Shown: positions 43,611-53,336, counted from the first letter of the stretch. The stretch: DNA of 64,000 nucleotides from Myroides odoratimimus (GCF_001485415.1 NZ_BCMQ01000013.1:1-64000), one strand, 5' to 3'. Numbers and translations are program-made. Notes: a model not told the origin generated them from the letters alone.

Positions 43611-44678
43611 TTATAACGTATTTACGTTATTTAAATCTTCAAAAGCTTGTTCTAAGCGAGCGATTAAAGTCAATTCTCCTTGTCTAACCCACGCTCTTGG
43701 ATCATAATATTTCTTGTTTGGAATATCTGAACCGTCAGGGTTACCTATTTGAGTTTTTAAATAGTCTATTTTTGAAGACATATAGTCTCTGATTCCCTCT
43801 GTGTAAGCAAATTGTGTATCTGTATCGATATTCATCTTGATTACACCGTAACTAATAGCTTCTCTAATTTCTTCTAAAGAAGAACCTGATCCACCATGGA
43901 ATACGAAATCAACAGGATTGTGTCCTAAGTTGTGTTTCTTCGCTACGTATTCTTGAGAGTTTTTAAGAATGATAGGAGTCAGTTTTACATTACCTGGCTT
44001 GTATACACCGTGTACGTTTCCGAAAGAAGCAGCGATTGTAAATCTAGGGCTTACTTTAGATAATTCTTCATAAGCGTAATCTACTTCATCAGGTTGCGTA
44101 TATAATCTAGATGAATCTACATCCGTATTATCTACTCCATCTTCTTCTCCTCCTGTGATTCCTAATTCTATTTCTAATGTCATACCTAGTTTGTCCATGC
44201 GCTCTAAGTATTGTTTAGAAATCTCAATATTTTCTTTAATAGGCTCCTCTGATAAGTCAATCATGTGTGAACTAAATAGAGGTTTACCATATTGTTTCAT
44301 ATGTTCTTCACCAGCATCTAATAAGCCATCTATCCAAGGTAATAGTTTTTTTGCACAGTGGTCTGTATGTAGAATAACAGCTACTCCATAAGCTTCTGCT
44401 AATGCATGTACATGTTTTGCTCCTGCAATAGCTCCTATGATAGCTGATTTTTGATTCTCATTAGACAACCCTTTACCTGCCATAAAAGATGCTCCTCCAT
44501 TTGAAAACTGAATAATCACTGGAGAATTTAATTTAGCAGCAGTTTCTAATACTGCATTGATAGTACTTGAACTAGTTACATTTACTGCTGGTAGTGCAAA
44601 ACCTTTTTCTTTTGCATATCTAAAAATCTCTTGAACTTGGTCGCCAAAAGCAACTCCTGGTTTAATATTATGAGCCAT
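43611..44678 (-). CDS. fbaA: Class II fructose-bisphosphate aldolase
   Basis: 355 residues, length of the class IIA enzymes. Zinc-dependent cleavage of fructose 1,6-bisphosphate in glycolysis and the reverse in gluconeogenesis. Metal-binding VILHTDHCAKK (near 107-117) and HGGSGSSLEEIREAISYGVIKMNIDTDTQ (split over 265-295); catalytic region LEIELGITGGEEDGVDN (near 170-186). TATTTTTG (minus, 44701-44708) is a possible -7 box. The 44-base gap to accD shows no terminator, so readthrough into accD is possible. Confidence 0.97.
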   Translation of the reverse strand: MAHNIKPGVAFGDQVQEIFRYAKEKGFALPAVNVTSSSTINAVLETAAKLNSPVIIQFSNGGASFMAGKGLSNENQKSAIIGAIAGAKHVHALAEAYGVAVILHTDHCAKKLLPWIDGLLDAGEEHMKQYGKPLFSSHMIDLSEEPIKENIEISKQYLERMDKLGMTLEIELGITGGEEDGVDNTDVDSSRLYTQPDEVDYAYEELSKVSPRFTIAASFGNVHGVYKPGNVKLTPIILKNSQEYVAKKHNLGHNPVDFVFHGGSGSSLEEIREAISYGVIKMNIDTDTQFAYTEGIRDYMSSKIDYLKTQIGNPDGSDIPNKKYYDPRAWVRQGELTLIARLEQAFEDLNNVNTL

Positions 44679-44724
44679 AGTTGTGTGTTTAAATTTTGTA
44701 CAAAAATACTAATTATTATTTGAA

Positions 44725-47292
44725 TTAGAATGGATAATTAATTCCAACGTTTAAGACTGATTCTTTTAAGCTAAACTCCTTGAACCATTTTTGTCCTTTA
44801 TCTTGTGCAGGATTATATGTTTTGAATCCCATATCTAATCTGAATACAAAGAAACTAAAATCATATCTCAATCCTAATCCCGATGCTACTGCCATATCTT
44901 TTAATGAAGAAATGCCGTTAAAGGTATAGGTATTATCTTTAATATCATCAAATACGTTCCAAATATTTGAGGCATCTACGAAAAGTGCTCCATACCATTT
45001 CCCTCCTATGTTAAAACGATACTCAGTACTGAAGAACAATTTCATATTCGCTTCGTTAAAGTCATTGATACCTCCACTTTGCCCAGGACCTAATCGGTAA
45101 GATTGCCATCCTCTATTGTCATTTGATCCTCCTGAATAATAACTCCTTGTGAATGGAATGGAATTGGAGTTGCCATAAGGTACTGCTAGACCAGCGAAAG
45201 CACGCATTGCAACAACACGTTTTTTGCCTAGATCAAAGTATTTAACGAAGTCTACCTCTGTTTTTACATATTGAGAAAACTCTACATCCATTATTGTTTT
45301 TTTCCCTGTTGGTCCTATTTTAGAACTTGTATTTTGCATTAATAAGTTCATAAGACCACCTGCAGACTCTACTTTAGCTTTTAGCGTATAGAAGCTGTTA
45401 TCTAATAGATTAGTTCTAGTCGTATTCGTAAAAGTGATATTACTCGCTATAATTAAGTTGTTTTCAGATAGGCGTATACGTCTTTCTTCTATACTTCTTA
45501 TCTCTTGATGATCTTGAGCAGAGATACCTAGAGGATTATTTGTATCTAGAGCATCTTTTATAAATAGATTACTTCCTCCTTCAGCTATCGTTAGATTTCC
45601 ATTCTGATCATAATAGTCTGGATTGATAGTAGTATAGTTTTTAGACAGGTCATTTAATCTAGTATAAGATGATTTATAAACACTGAAGTAATTACTAGGG
45701 TTGGTGTTTCTAATGTATTGTATATTAGCTAAATCCACACTAAAGCTATTCCTTCTTGATGGTAGCCACGTATAGTTTATAATAGCTGTTAAACTGTTTT
45801 TGTCTAGCCCAATATTTTTCTGTTTAGTATGCCCAAAGCTCATAGAAGTTGTTGGTAACATACTTTTAGGAATTAATCTATCCGTATTTATTGGAAATAA
45901 TAGTCGTGGAAAAGTTAGTTTAACATCTCCACCATATTCTGTTACATTGAAGAACACATCATTAGGGTTGCTCATTTGGCGAGAAGAACCTAATGATCCT
46001 TTTAAGTTGATTTCTAATATCTCAGCTCCTCTAAAAACATTTCTGAACAGTAACCCCATACTACCACCAATACCGAAATCTTGAATATTCGAGTGAGTAA
46101 CATCAAATGATGGGTTGAAAGTCATCTTTTTACGAGATGTTAGGTAGATATTACTGATTAATGATTGTCCAGTAGTATCTCTTTTATCTTCTACATATTC
46201 TATAACAGGATAGTTAAAAGTACGTAAATTACTGATAGAGCGAGAGGTTAATACTCTTCTGAAGTCACTAAAAGTACTTCCTTTTGTTATAAATATAGCA
46301 TCTGTAAGTGCCTTTGGCTTATACTGAAGTTTTGTAGAACTATAAATATTAAAGTTGTTATAGTGAACACTATCTAAGACGTATTCTTTGTTTTTAGAAC
46401 TATTATCTGTGAAGATATTTACGTCGCTAATCGTATATATTTTAAACGGAACTTCTTTTAATGAATCCCCTGACTTTACTGTTCTAGGATCAATGATTAA
46501 TTCTATATTCGCTCTGTTTTTTTTATTGATAATAGTATCTACTTCATAGCGAATATTTAATTCTTGAAAATGATACGCACCATTATCTCTAAAGTCTGTA
46601 GCTAATCTTTTTCGTTCTTCTTCGAAGTTTTTAACATCAAATACAGTATTGCTCTTGATTTTTGATTTTGATAGAGACTTAAGGTATAGATCTTCTAAAG
46701 CTTTCGTACTGATATTAGCGTTAATACTATCTATTACATACGGTTCTCCTGTAGTAATGCTATATGTGTTTTTTACTTTTTTTACTCCAGTGGTATCTAA
46801 CTGAGTTGTAATTTTTGTATCAAAAAAACCTTTGTTGAAATAGTAGTTTTTTAGACGAATCTTAGATTTGTTTGTTCTCAGGCTATCGTATAAAGCAGGT
46901 GCTTCTCCTGTTTTTAATAGGAAGTTATTAATCCCAGATATAATAAAAGACTCTCCTAATCGGTCAACTTGTTTCTTAGAAAGAACACTCTCCATTACCT
47001 TTTCTTTACCAGGGTTTTCTTTTAACCATATTTGATATAGTGAATCAGCATTTGGCTTTGCCAGATTGTACAGATATAGTCTTAACCTCATATTAGTCAT
47101 GGGAAAAGTGCTGTTCGGGTGTTGGTATAGCTGCGCCATAACCTCTTCTTTAGATATTTTTTTACCATTTTCGAGAATGGTATTATCCATTAATAGAGCA
47201 CGGTCGTTTGGAACCTGCTCCGTGATAGAGCATGCAAAAAAACTTATGCTCATTAATAGAAATAGTAGTATTTTTGGTAAAAATCTGCTCAA
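44725..47292 (-). CDS. tamL: TamA-like outer-membrane lipoprotein of the Omp85 family (TamL)
   Basis: 855 residues. Lipoprotein signal SRFLPKILLFLLMSISFFAC with lipobox FFAC, POTRA-like repeats (about 120-400) and an Omp85 barrel (about 450-855) with the motif RSYYSGGSNDNRGWQSYRLGPG (near 705-726) and the end LNVGINYPF. In Bacteroidota this lipidated form works with a TamB partner in outer-membrane assembly (family knowledge). The start is TTG: an in-frame stop lies 7 codons upstream and the first ATG (residue 14) would delete the basic part of the signal. TATTTTTG (minus, 47315-47322) fits the TTG start. Confidence 0.9.
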   Translation of the reverse strand: MSRFLPKILLFLLMSISFFACSITEQVPNDRALLMDNTILENGKKISKEEVMAQLYQHPNSTFPMTNMRLRLYLYNLAKPNADSLYQIWLKENPGKEKVMESVLSKKQVDRLGESFIISGINNFLLKTGEAPALYDSLRTNKSKIRLKNYYFNKGFFDTKITTQLDTTGVKKVKNTYSITTGEPYVIDSINANISTKALEDLYLKSLSKSKIKSNTVFDVKNFEEERKRLATDFRDNGAYHFQELNIRYEVDTIINKKNRANIELIIDPRTVKSGDSLKEVPFKIYTISDVNIFTDNSSKNKEYVLDSVHYNNFNIYSSTKLQYKPKALTDAIFITKGSTFSDFRRVLTSRSISNLRTFNYPVIEYVEDKRDTTGQSLISNIYLTSRKKMTFNPSFDVTHSNIQDFGIGGSMGLLFRNVFRGAEILEINLKGSLGSSRQMSNPNDVFFNVTEYGGDVKLTFPRLLFPINTDRLIPKSMLPTTSMSFGHTKQKNIGLDKNSLTAIINYTWLPSRRNSFSVDLANIQYIRNTNPSNYFSVYKSSYTRLNDLSKNYTTINPDYYDQNGNLTIAEGGSNLFIKDALDTNNPLGISAQDHQEIRSIEERRIRLSENNLIIASNITFTNTTRTNLLDNSFYTLKAKVESAGGLMNLLMQNTSSKIGPTGKKTIMDVEFSQYVKTEVDFVKYFDLGKKRVVAMRAFAGLAVPYGNSNSIPFTRSYYSGGSNDNRGWQSYRLGPGQSGGINDFNEANMKLFFSTEYRFNIGGKWYGALFVDASNIWNVFDDIKDNTYTFNGISSLKDMAVASGLGLRYDFSFFVFRLDMGFKTYNPAQDKGQKWFKEFSLKESVLNVGINYPF

Positions 47293-47331
47293 AGTAGTAT
47301 AGTCAATTTTCAGTCAAAAATACAGTTTTTT

Positions 47332-48066
47332 ATGGTTACGAAAAACCAAATCAAATTAATTAAGAGTTTACATCAGAAAAAATATAGAAAAGAACACCAA
47401 CTTTTTATTGCAGAAGGAGTTAAGGTGGTTGGAGAATTAGTGAAGTCTTCGTTGGTTTTAGAGCACATATATTGTACAGAAGAACTGAAGTTTAATGTTC
47501 CTCAGTCGAAGGTTTCTATTGTCAGTAAAGAAGATTTAAAAAAGATGTCTGCGCTGAGTACGACTTCTAATTGTTTGGCTGTATTTCATTGCACGGAACA
47601 AGAGTCTGTAGATTATAGTGATCTTATCGTTGCTTTAGATGATATTAGAGATCCAGGTAATCTAGGGACTATTATACGATTATGCGATTGGTTTGGGATC
47701 AAGCATATTATTTGTACCAGTGAGACAGTAGATGTCTATAATCCTAAAGTGGTACAGGCTACAATGGGGTCAATTGCTCGTGTTAATCTTGTATATGGAG
47801 AGTTACCAGAATTAATTAGAGCAGGAGGGGAGCTTCCTATTTATGGTACTTTTATGGATGGAGATAATATCTATCAGAAAACAGTGGCGAATAAAGGAAT
47901 TATCATCATGGGAAATGAAGCTAATGGTATTTCGAATGTTATTGAAAATTTAGTAACAGAAAGAGTAGCGATTCCTCGTTATGGAAATTTACAACAGACA
48001 GAAAGTTTAAATGTTGCCATGGCAGCCTCTATTGTACTAAGCGAATTTAGAAGACATAATTTTTAA
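47332..48066 (+). CDS. TrmH/SpoU-family RNA methyltransferase, RlmB-like
   Basis: 244 residues. N-terminal substrate-binding domain (about 5-75; KKYRKEHQLFIAEGVKVVGELVKSS, split) followed by the SPOUT knot: DDIRDPGNLGTIIRLCDWFG (near 103-122), IIIMGNEANGI (near 187-197) and IPRYGNLQQTESLNVAMAASIVLSEF (near 209-234). It would methylate a ribose 2'-OH, most likely in 23S rRNA, but the site cannot be read. Divergent from tamL with only 39 bases between starts. Confidence 0.93.
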   Translation: MVTKNQIKLIKSLHQKKYRKEHQLFIAEGVKVVGELVKSSLVLEHIYCTEELKFNVPQSKVSIVSKEDLKKMSALSTTSNCLAVFHCTEQESVDYSDLIVALDDIRDPGNLGTIIRLCDWFGIKHIICTSETVDVYNPKVVQATMGSIARVNLVYGELPELIRAGGELPIYGTFMDGDNIYQKTVANKGIIIMGNEANGISNVIENLVTERVAIPRYGNLQQTESLNVAMAASIVLSEFRRHNF

Positions 48067-48072
48067 GCATAT

Positions 48073-48106
48073 AAAAAAAGGGAACTTAAGTAAGTTCCCT
48101 TTTTTT
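48073..48106. terminator. Bidirectional terminator between the rRNA methyltransferase gene and porT
   Basis: Stem AAAGGGAACTTA/TAAGTTCCCTTT with a 2-4 base loop, A run left and T run right. Confidence 0.93.
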
Positions 48107-48116
48107 ATATCTGTTT

Positions 48117-48914
48117 TTAATGAAAGGTAAAGTTGACAAATATCCCTCTAGATTTCATTGATTCTATATTTCCAGTCCATGGACTTTGCGCATTTTTATC
48201 TCTGATTAATTCATCATTAATTCCAAATACCCCTCTAATAGAAGGAGAAAATTTAAAATATTCAAAATAAAAGTCGATACCTACCCCTATTTCGTAGTTA
48301 GCTGTAAGCTTCTCTACTCGCCAGACTCCCTCATAGTTATCGCTATCTACTTTATTATTACTTCCTAAGTTTAAGTCCAAAGAAAAACCTCCTAAGACAT
48401 AAGGACGTATATTTCCAGTTCTCAGAGCAGAGAATTTTAATAATAAAGGGAAGTGTAGGTATGTAGCACTAGTTGACTTGACCGAAGAACTGTTTAATTC
48501 ATATTCAGAAGGTTCTGGATTATTGTGCTGTGTAGCATAATAATCATAGATAAGCGCTCTAGGGAAAGACAATTCTCTTTTTGCATATGTTAGTCCTGGC
48601 TCAAAGCGCAAGTCTAAATGCTCCATGATACGCAAGTTCCCAACAAGTCCTACATTAAATCCCATAGAAGACTTTACTTGTATTTCAGTATAGTCATTTG
48701 GGTATTTTTCTTTTAATGCTTGTAGCTTGTGATAATAGTCTGCATTATAATCAAACTTGTAATTGTATGAATTGACTCCTAAGTAATAGCCCCAATGGAC
48801 ACGCTGTTTGTCCCAATCTCTTTTGTTAAGCATCGGGTTTCTACCAAATATCCATTGCCCATAAGACTGTGAGCTAACGAATAGGATTAAAAAAAATACA
48901 ATTAGTCTTTTCAT
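48117..48914 (-). CDS. porT: Type IX secretion accessory protein PorT
   Basis: 265 residues from ATG 48914. Signal peptide MKRLIVFFLILFVSSQSYGQ, then an eight-strand outer-membrane barrel: WGYYLGVNSYNYKFDY, FNVGLVGNLRIMEHLDLRFEPGLTYA, YLHFPLLLKFSA, RPYVLGGFSLDLNL, YEIGVGIDFYFEYFKFSPSIRG. PorT is needed for type IX secretion of gliding adhesins and enzymes in Bacteroidota. It starts one base after the ubiE stop, an order well known in flavobacteria. Other T9SS genes are not in the window. Confidence 0.92.
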   Translation of the reverse strand: MKRLIVFFLILFVSSQSYGQWIFGRNPMLNKRDWDKQRVHWGYYLGVNSYNYKFDYNADYYHKLQALKEKYPNDYTEIQVKSSMGFNVGLVGNLRIMEHLDLRFEPGLTYAKRELSFPRALIYDYYATQHNNPEPSEYELNSSSVKSTSATYLHFPLLLKFSALRTGNIRPYVLGGFSLDLNLGSNNKVDSDNYEGVWRVEKLTANYEIGVGIDFYFEYFKFSPSIRGVFGINDELIRDKNAQSPWTGNIESMKSRGIFVNFTFH

Positions 48915-48915
48915 A

Positions 48916-49644
48916 TTATTTTGAAGATGAATATATCGTAGCAATTCCCATCGTTTGTGGAAGATGCTTTACATCTTTAAACCCAACTTTTCTTAAAATA
49001 TTGTTTAAAGCTTCTCCAAAAGGGAAGTTTTTTGCAGAGTCAGATAAATATTTATAAGCTTTTTGGTCTTTAGAGAACAATTTACCCATGAACGGCATTA
49101 CATTCTGCGTATAGAAGAAATATCCTTGTTTAAATGGGAATTTAGTAGGAACAGAAGTTTCTAGAATAACGAATATTCCTCCAGGTTTTAATACGCGAAG
49201 TATTTCTGACAATCCTTTTTCTAAGTCTTCGAAGTTTCTAATACCAAAACCTACTGTGATAGCATCAAAAGTATTGTCTGCAAATGGCAAGTTTTCTGAG
49301 TCTCCTTGTACCATTTCGATTCTATTATCTAAGTTTAACGCTTTGATTTTTTGTTTACCTACTTCTAGCATTCCAGCGGATAAATCTAGTCCAGTGATTT
49401 TAGTAGCTTCTGTTTTAGATAGCAGAATAGCTAAATCACCAGTACCAGTAGCAATGTCTAATATTGTAGTTGGTTTTTGTTCAGATACTAACTTTAATAC
49501 CTTACGTCTCCATCCTTGATCAGTACCAAGAGAAATCATTCTATTTAAGTTATCATAATTGCCAGAAATAGTATCAAACATTTGTTCGACTTGTTGTTTC
49601 TTGCCTAATTCAGATCCTTCGTATGGAGTAATATTTTTTGACAT
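48916..49644 (-). CDS. ubiE: Demethylmenaquinone C-methyltransferase UbiE/MenG
   Basis: 242 residues. SAM-dependent; in a menaquinone-using bacterium it makes menaquinone from demethylmenaquinone. Motif I VLKLVSEQKPTTILDIATGTGDLAILL has the glycine loop near residues 64-72, post-motif DLSAGMLEVGKQK, and GFGIRNFEDLEKGLSEILRVLKPGG, split near 125-150. Forms a two-gene unit with porT. TATATTTG (minus, 49661-49668) is a -7 box, with the closest TTTG only 12 bp upstream. Confidence 0.96.
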   Translation of the reverse strand: MSKNITPYEGSELGKKQQVEQMFDTISGNYDNLNRMISLGTDQGWRRKVLKLVSEQKPTTILDIATGTGDLAILLSKTEATKITGLDLSAGMLEVGKQKIKALNLDNRIEMVQGDSENLPFADNTFDAITVGFGIRNFEDLEKGLSEILRVLKPGGIFVILETSVPTKFPFKQGYFFYTQNVMPFMGKLFSKDQKAYKYLSDSAKNFPFGEALNNILRKVGFKDVKHLPQTMGIATIYSSSK

Positions 49645-49787
49645 TGTATTTTATTTTTGACAAATATAATTATTAAAAGCCAAATGAGAAGTTTCGTTTT
49701 GTGTCAAAATGAAGAATAAATGCTTTTTAAATAAGGAAGTAGATAAAGACAATGATCTATTGTCTAAAACAAAGAATAGGGGATCTG

Positions 49788-49822
49788 AAAAAAAAAGAAA
49801 ACCTGAACACATGCTCAGGTTT
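49788..49822 (-). terminator. Terminator of the GNAT gene at 49835
   Basis: Stem AAACCTGA/TCAGGTTT (49799-49806, 49815-49822), loop of 8, then a T-rich tract on the minus strand. Confidence 0.85.
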
Positions 49823-49834
49823 ATCTGTATGAGG

Positions 49835-50395
49835 TTAGATATACATGTGGTAGTATTCACCACCTGCAAACTCTAGTTGATTTCCTTGTTTAAATCCTAG
49901 TCGAGAATAAAGCTTCATTGCACTAGGGTTTTCTAAATCTACAATTAGTCCTACTTGTTTATGACCTTGTGACTTAGCATAGTCTACAGCATGTTTCAGT
50001 AAGTGGCTACCTACTCCTTTACCTTGTACTTTAGGAGATACAGCTACAGTGTCTAAGTAATATTCTCCACCAGTGGTTTCTGGTTCAGGTATCATGTCAT
50101 TATTATACTGTTGCTTCATTAGGTCTAGTACAGGCTCTCTTAACGTGATAAAGTCATCTCCGTTATATCCAGTTATAGAACCTACGATATCACCCTCTTC
50201 ATCTATCGCTACGAAAGTGTTTTCATAACTATATAAGTTCCCCGGTTTACGGAACATAATAGTTAGAAAGTTAATGGCTTCTTCGATGTCTTCTTTTTGG
50301 ATAAATGTGAAGACAATATCTTCCATTGCTTGTAGCATTAATTCTGGAACTACGTCGTAATCTTCTCTTTTTGCAGGTCTAATTGTATAATGCAT
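49835..50395 (-). CDS. GNAT-family N-acetyltransferase
   Basis: 186 residues. Acetyl-CoA binding motif VSPKVQGKGVGSHLLKHAVDYAKSQG (near 128-152) after the strand EYYLDTVAV, then LIVDLENPSAMKLYSRLGF. An opening YTIRPAKREDYDVVPELMLQAM is usual for the family. The N-terminal half is longer than in minimal GNATs and contains a helical insertion (about 35-65). Acceptor unknown (amine, peptide or antibiotic). TACCTTTG (minus, 50417-50424) is a possible -7 box. Confidence 0.92.
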   Translation of the reverse strand: MHYTIRPAKREDYDVVPELMLQAMEDIVFTFIQKEDIEEAINFLTIMFRKPGNLYSYENTFVAIDEEGDIVGSITGYNGDDFITLREPVLDLMKQQYNNDMIPEPETTGGEYYLDTVAVSPKVQGKGVGSHLLKHAVDYAKSQGHKQVGLIVDLENPSAMKLYSRLGFKQGNQLEFAGGEYYHMYI

Positions 50396-50450
50396 TTTTC
50401 TTAATTTGAATTAGTACAAAGGTAAGAAAGTTTAAGAGAACTCGTGATTA

Positions 50451-51899
50451 TTACTGATGTGCTCTTCGTTCATTTATTTTATCCCATTCCTCAGAAGCAT
50501 TCTCTATACCTATTTTACTAGGTTCGAACACAGGATCTTTTCCTTCTTTGCGTTGTGCTACATAATCTTTTAAAGCCTTTAATGCTGGTTTTCTTAGGAT
50601 AAAGATAGCGATGATATTAATCCATGCCATAGCTCCTACACCGATATCACCGATTCCCCATGCTATACTTGGTTCACTAGTAGAGGCAAAGAATACAATG
50701 CTTAATATGATGATACGCATGATCCATCTTAGGATAATGTTTTTCTTTTTACTTAAGTATTCGAAGTTTGATTCAGCGATGAACACATAAGACATAGCTG
50801 TAGTGATAGCAAAGAAAGTTAGTGCTATAGCAATGAATTGAGAAGCGAATACAGGAAAGTGTGTTGCCACTGCTTTTACCGTATAAGCAGCTCCAGCTTC
50901 TACACCGGGCATATTTTCTACTATATAAGTCCCTGATTCATCTATCACGTTATACGAATTTGTAAATAAGATCATTAAGGCTGTTGCTGTACATACGAAT
51001 AAGGTATCTACATAAACAGAGAAAGCTTGTACTAATCCTTGTTTTACAGGATGAGATGTCTCAGAGGCAGCTGAAGCGTGTGGTGCTGTACCTTGCCCAG
51101 CCTCATTAGAATATATACCTCTTTTTACACCCCATGCGATTGCAGCACCGAAGACTCCACTAAAAGCAGACTCTAAGTTAAAGGCAGATTTAAATATTAA
51201 AGCAAAGATGTGTGGTACCTCTTGTATGTTTAACCCTATAATAATGGCAGCCATGATAATATATGCACTAGCCATAAAAGGTACAATGATCTGAGCAATT
51301 AATCCCATTTTCTTCGCTCCACCAAATACTGCAAATCCTAAGAATAAACAAATAGCAATACCACTAACCCATGTAGGGATAGAGAAAGCTGAATGCATAC
51401 TTACGGCGATACTATTACTTTGGATACTCGGTAAGAATAGACCACAACTGATTAAAGTTACGATAGAGAAGAATAGGGCAAATGCTTTACTCTTCATTCC
51501 TTTTTCGATGTAGAAGGCTGGACCTCCTACGTATTGACCATTTTTATCTACTTTGTAAATTTGTGCTAATGTAGATTCTATAAAAGCAGATGCACTTCCT
51601 AAGAAGGCAATAGCCCACATCCAGAAGATAGCTCCAGGACCTCCGGCAGCGATAGCGGTAGCTACTCCTACGATATTACCTACTCCTACACGTCCAGCGA
51701 TAGCCATACTAAAGGCTTGAAATGGGCTTACCCCTTTATCGGAAGAACCTTCTGTAAAAAGTAATTTCACCATATGGCGAAAGTATCTGATCTGTATAAA
51801 TCCTGTTGTAATCGTAAAATAAAGTCCTACTAATAGACAGAGTGCAATAAAAATGTTAGACCAAATTAAGTCATTTAGTAATTTAATAATTTCTTCCAT
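50451..51899 (-). CDS. Alanine/glycine:cation symporter (AGCS family)
   Basis: 482 residues with about ten to eleven membrane segments. Sodium- or proton-driven uptake of alanine or glycine across the inner membrane. Family signatures: GRVGVGNIVGVATAIAAGGPGAIFWMW (split over 69-95), YVGGPAFYIEKG (near 124-135), and IAWGVKRGIYSNEAGQGTAPHASAASETSHPVKQG (split over 254-290) with the conserved NEAGQG. The C-terminal tail is charged and cytoplasmic. Own unit; no clear promoter box was found upstream. Confidence 0.95.
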   Translation of the reverse strand: MEEIIKLLNDLIWSNIFIALCLLVGLYFTITTGFIQIRYFRHMVKLLFTEGSSDKGVSPFQAFSMAIAGRVGVGNIVGVATAIAAGGPGAIFWMWAIAFLGSASAFIESTLAQIYKVDKNGQYVGGPAFYIEKGMKSKAFALFFSIVTLISCGLFLPSIQSNSIAVSMHSAFSIPTWVSGIAICLFLGFAVFGGAKKMGLIAQIIVPFMASAYIIMAAIIIGLNIQEVPHIFALIFKSAFNLESAFSGVFGAAIAWGVKRGIYSNEAGQGTAPHASAASETSHPVKQGLVQAFSVYVDTLFVCTATALMILFTNSYNVIDESGTYIVENMPGVEAGAAYTVKAVATHFPVFASQFIAIALTFFAITTAMSYVFIAESNFEYLSKKKNIILRWIMRIIILSIVFFASTSEPSIAWGIGDIGVGAMAWINIIAIFILRKPALKALKDYVAQRKEGKDPVFEPSKIGIENASEEWDKINERRAHQ

Positions 51900-52187
51900 T
51901 GTGTTGTTTGTGCTTTTTGTTGTGTGTGTTTGTAGTACATCTCTTTGTTATTAAGTAGAGATATGCTTGTTTTATATTTGTGGAAATTAAGAAAATTTTA
52001 AGTATTGAAAGGTGTTAAAATTATCTTTTTTTAAATTTAAAATCATTCTTTCTAAATCTTACTTTATTTATGAAGCTATTTCGGTGAAGTATTGTGTTTT
52101 TGTTTGTAAAAAATATCGATAACTAATGAAGACATTTTTTAACTTTGGATAGACAAATAACCAGACTAAACCTTATAAATAAACTCT

Positions 52188-52679
52188 ATGTCACACACAG
52201 ATTACATTCGACGTTCAGAAGGATTGCCTTTAGAAGAGATATTATTAGCTCGTATCCCTATTGTCTTAGAGGTAATGGATAAAGTAACCTTACAACATAA
52301 ATGGGATTATGCTTATGCAGAAGGGAAGTGGACGGTAAAGGAACTGATACAGCATCTGATAGACTGTGAACGTATATTTAGTTATCGTGCCTTGCATATC
52401 GCACGTCAGGACACAAGTGTCTTAAGTGGATTTGATGAGAATCTGTATGTAGATAATTCAAAAGGGGAATGTAAAGAACCTCAAGATTTAAGAGAAGAAT
52501 ATATCACACTGATGAAGAGTGTGTATTATCAGTTTAAAGGTTTTACAACAGAAGCTTTAGCTTTAAAAAACCAAATGGCTCATTATGTACTCTCTGTAGA
52601 AGAGATTGGTAGGCTTAACTATGGTCATACTTTACACCATATAGATATCTTATTAGAAAGATATTTAGATAAAAAATAA
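52188..52679 (+). CDS. DinB/YfiT-family putative metal-dependent protein
   Basis: 163 residues, four-helix-bundle pattern. Three conserved His that bind metal in the family can be placed: one in ELIQHLIDCERIF (near residue 63) and two in YGHTLHHIDILLERY (near 145-149). Family members include thiol transferases (bacillithiol or mycothiol linked) and many unknowns; damage-inducible expression is not shown here. TAACTTTG at 52140-52147 is a -7-like box without a matching TTG. Convergent with ppa. Confidence 0.9.
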   Translation: MSHTDYIRRSEGLPLEEILLARIPIVLEVMDKVTLQHKWDYAYAEGKWTVKELIQHLIDCERIFSYRALHIARQDTSVLSGFDENLYVDNSKGECKEPQDLREEYITLMKSVYYQFKGFTTEALALKNQMAHYVLSVEEIGRLNYGHTLHHIDILLERYLDKK

Positions 52680-52699
52680 TTAAGTAGTAGATATAAAAG

Positions 52700-52729
52700 A
52701 AGAGAGCCACTCATTTGAGTGGCTCTCTT
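52700..52729. terminator. Bidirectional terminator between DinB-family gene and ppa
   Basis: 14-bp perfect stem AAGAGAGCCACTCA/TGAGTGGCTCTCTT with loop TT, flanked by A-rich and modestly T-rich sequence. Confidence 0.85.
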
Positions 52730-52740
52730 ACTATATTTTA

Positions 52741-53268
52741 TTAGTAACGGATGCTGAATAAACCTTCAGCTTTGTTTTCTAATTTTTCAAAACGCTCAGT
52801 ACATTCTTTGATTAGTTGAACAGCAGCTGCTTTATCTCCAAAACCATCAGTTGTAACTGTTTTGTTTTCTAAGTCTTTGTATACTTTGAAGAAGTGTTCT
52901 ACTTCTTTTTTGAAGTGCTCGTTTACATCTTGAATATCGTTTAGTTTATTCATGATTGGATCAGATACAGGTACACATAAGATTTTTTCATCTTGTCCTT
53001 TATCATCAGCCATATAGAAAACACCTACAGGTTTTACCTCTACTACCATTCCTGGAAGAGATGGCTCAGTGAACATTACAAGTACGTCTAGAGGATCTCC
53101 ATCTAAAGCTAATGTTTCTGGAATGAATCCGTAATCAGCTGGATATCTCATGTTAGAATATAAAAGACGGTCAAAACGCAATCTTTTTAAATCAAAATCA
53201 TACTCATATTTGTTTCTGCTGCCTGCTGGAATCTCAACAAATGCATCAAAAGTTTCGAATGTATTCAT
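52741..53268 (-). CDS. ppa: Inorganic pyrophosphatase (family I)
   Basis: 175 residues, usual length of bacterial hexameric enzymes. It hydrolyses pyrophosphate to drive biosynthesis. Signature EIPAGSRNKYEYD (near 11-23), RLLYSNMRYPADYGFIPET (near 34-52), and the metal-binding DGDPLDVLVM (near 56-65). It has its own consensus promoter at 53306-53336 and a shared terminator. Confidence 0.97.
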   Translation of the reverse strand: MNTFETFDAFVEIPAGSRNKYEYDFDLKRLRFDRLLYSNMRYPADYGFIPETLALDGDPLDVLVMFTEPSLPGMVVEVKPVGVFYMADDKGQDEKILCVPVSDPIMNKLNDIQDVNEHFKKEVEHFFKVYKDLENKTVTTDGFGDKAAAVQLIKECTERFEKLENKAEGLFSIRY

Positions 53269-53305
53269 ATTTTTTTATTTAAATCTTATTTCTAAAAATC
53301 GTGTG

Positions 53306-53336
53306 CAAAAGTACTCTAATTACTTGTTTATAACAA
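53306..53336 (-). promoter_or_regulatory. ppa promoter
   Basis: Minus strand TTG (53334-53336), 20 bp, TACTTTTG (53306-53313). Predicted leader about 30 nt. Confidence 0.7.

Noticed and set aside
49747..49765. Inverted repeat AGACAAT-GATCT-ATTGTCT upstream of ubiE as an operator
   Set aside because: Arms are only 7 bp, and it lies about 100 bases from the ubiE start and away from the -7 box; too weak to call.
49651..49869. 72-residue minus-strand frame before ubiE
   Set aside because: Crosses the GNAT terminator and the end of the GNAT gene; no coding character.
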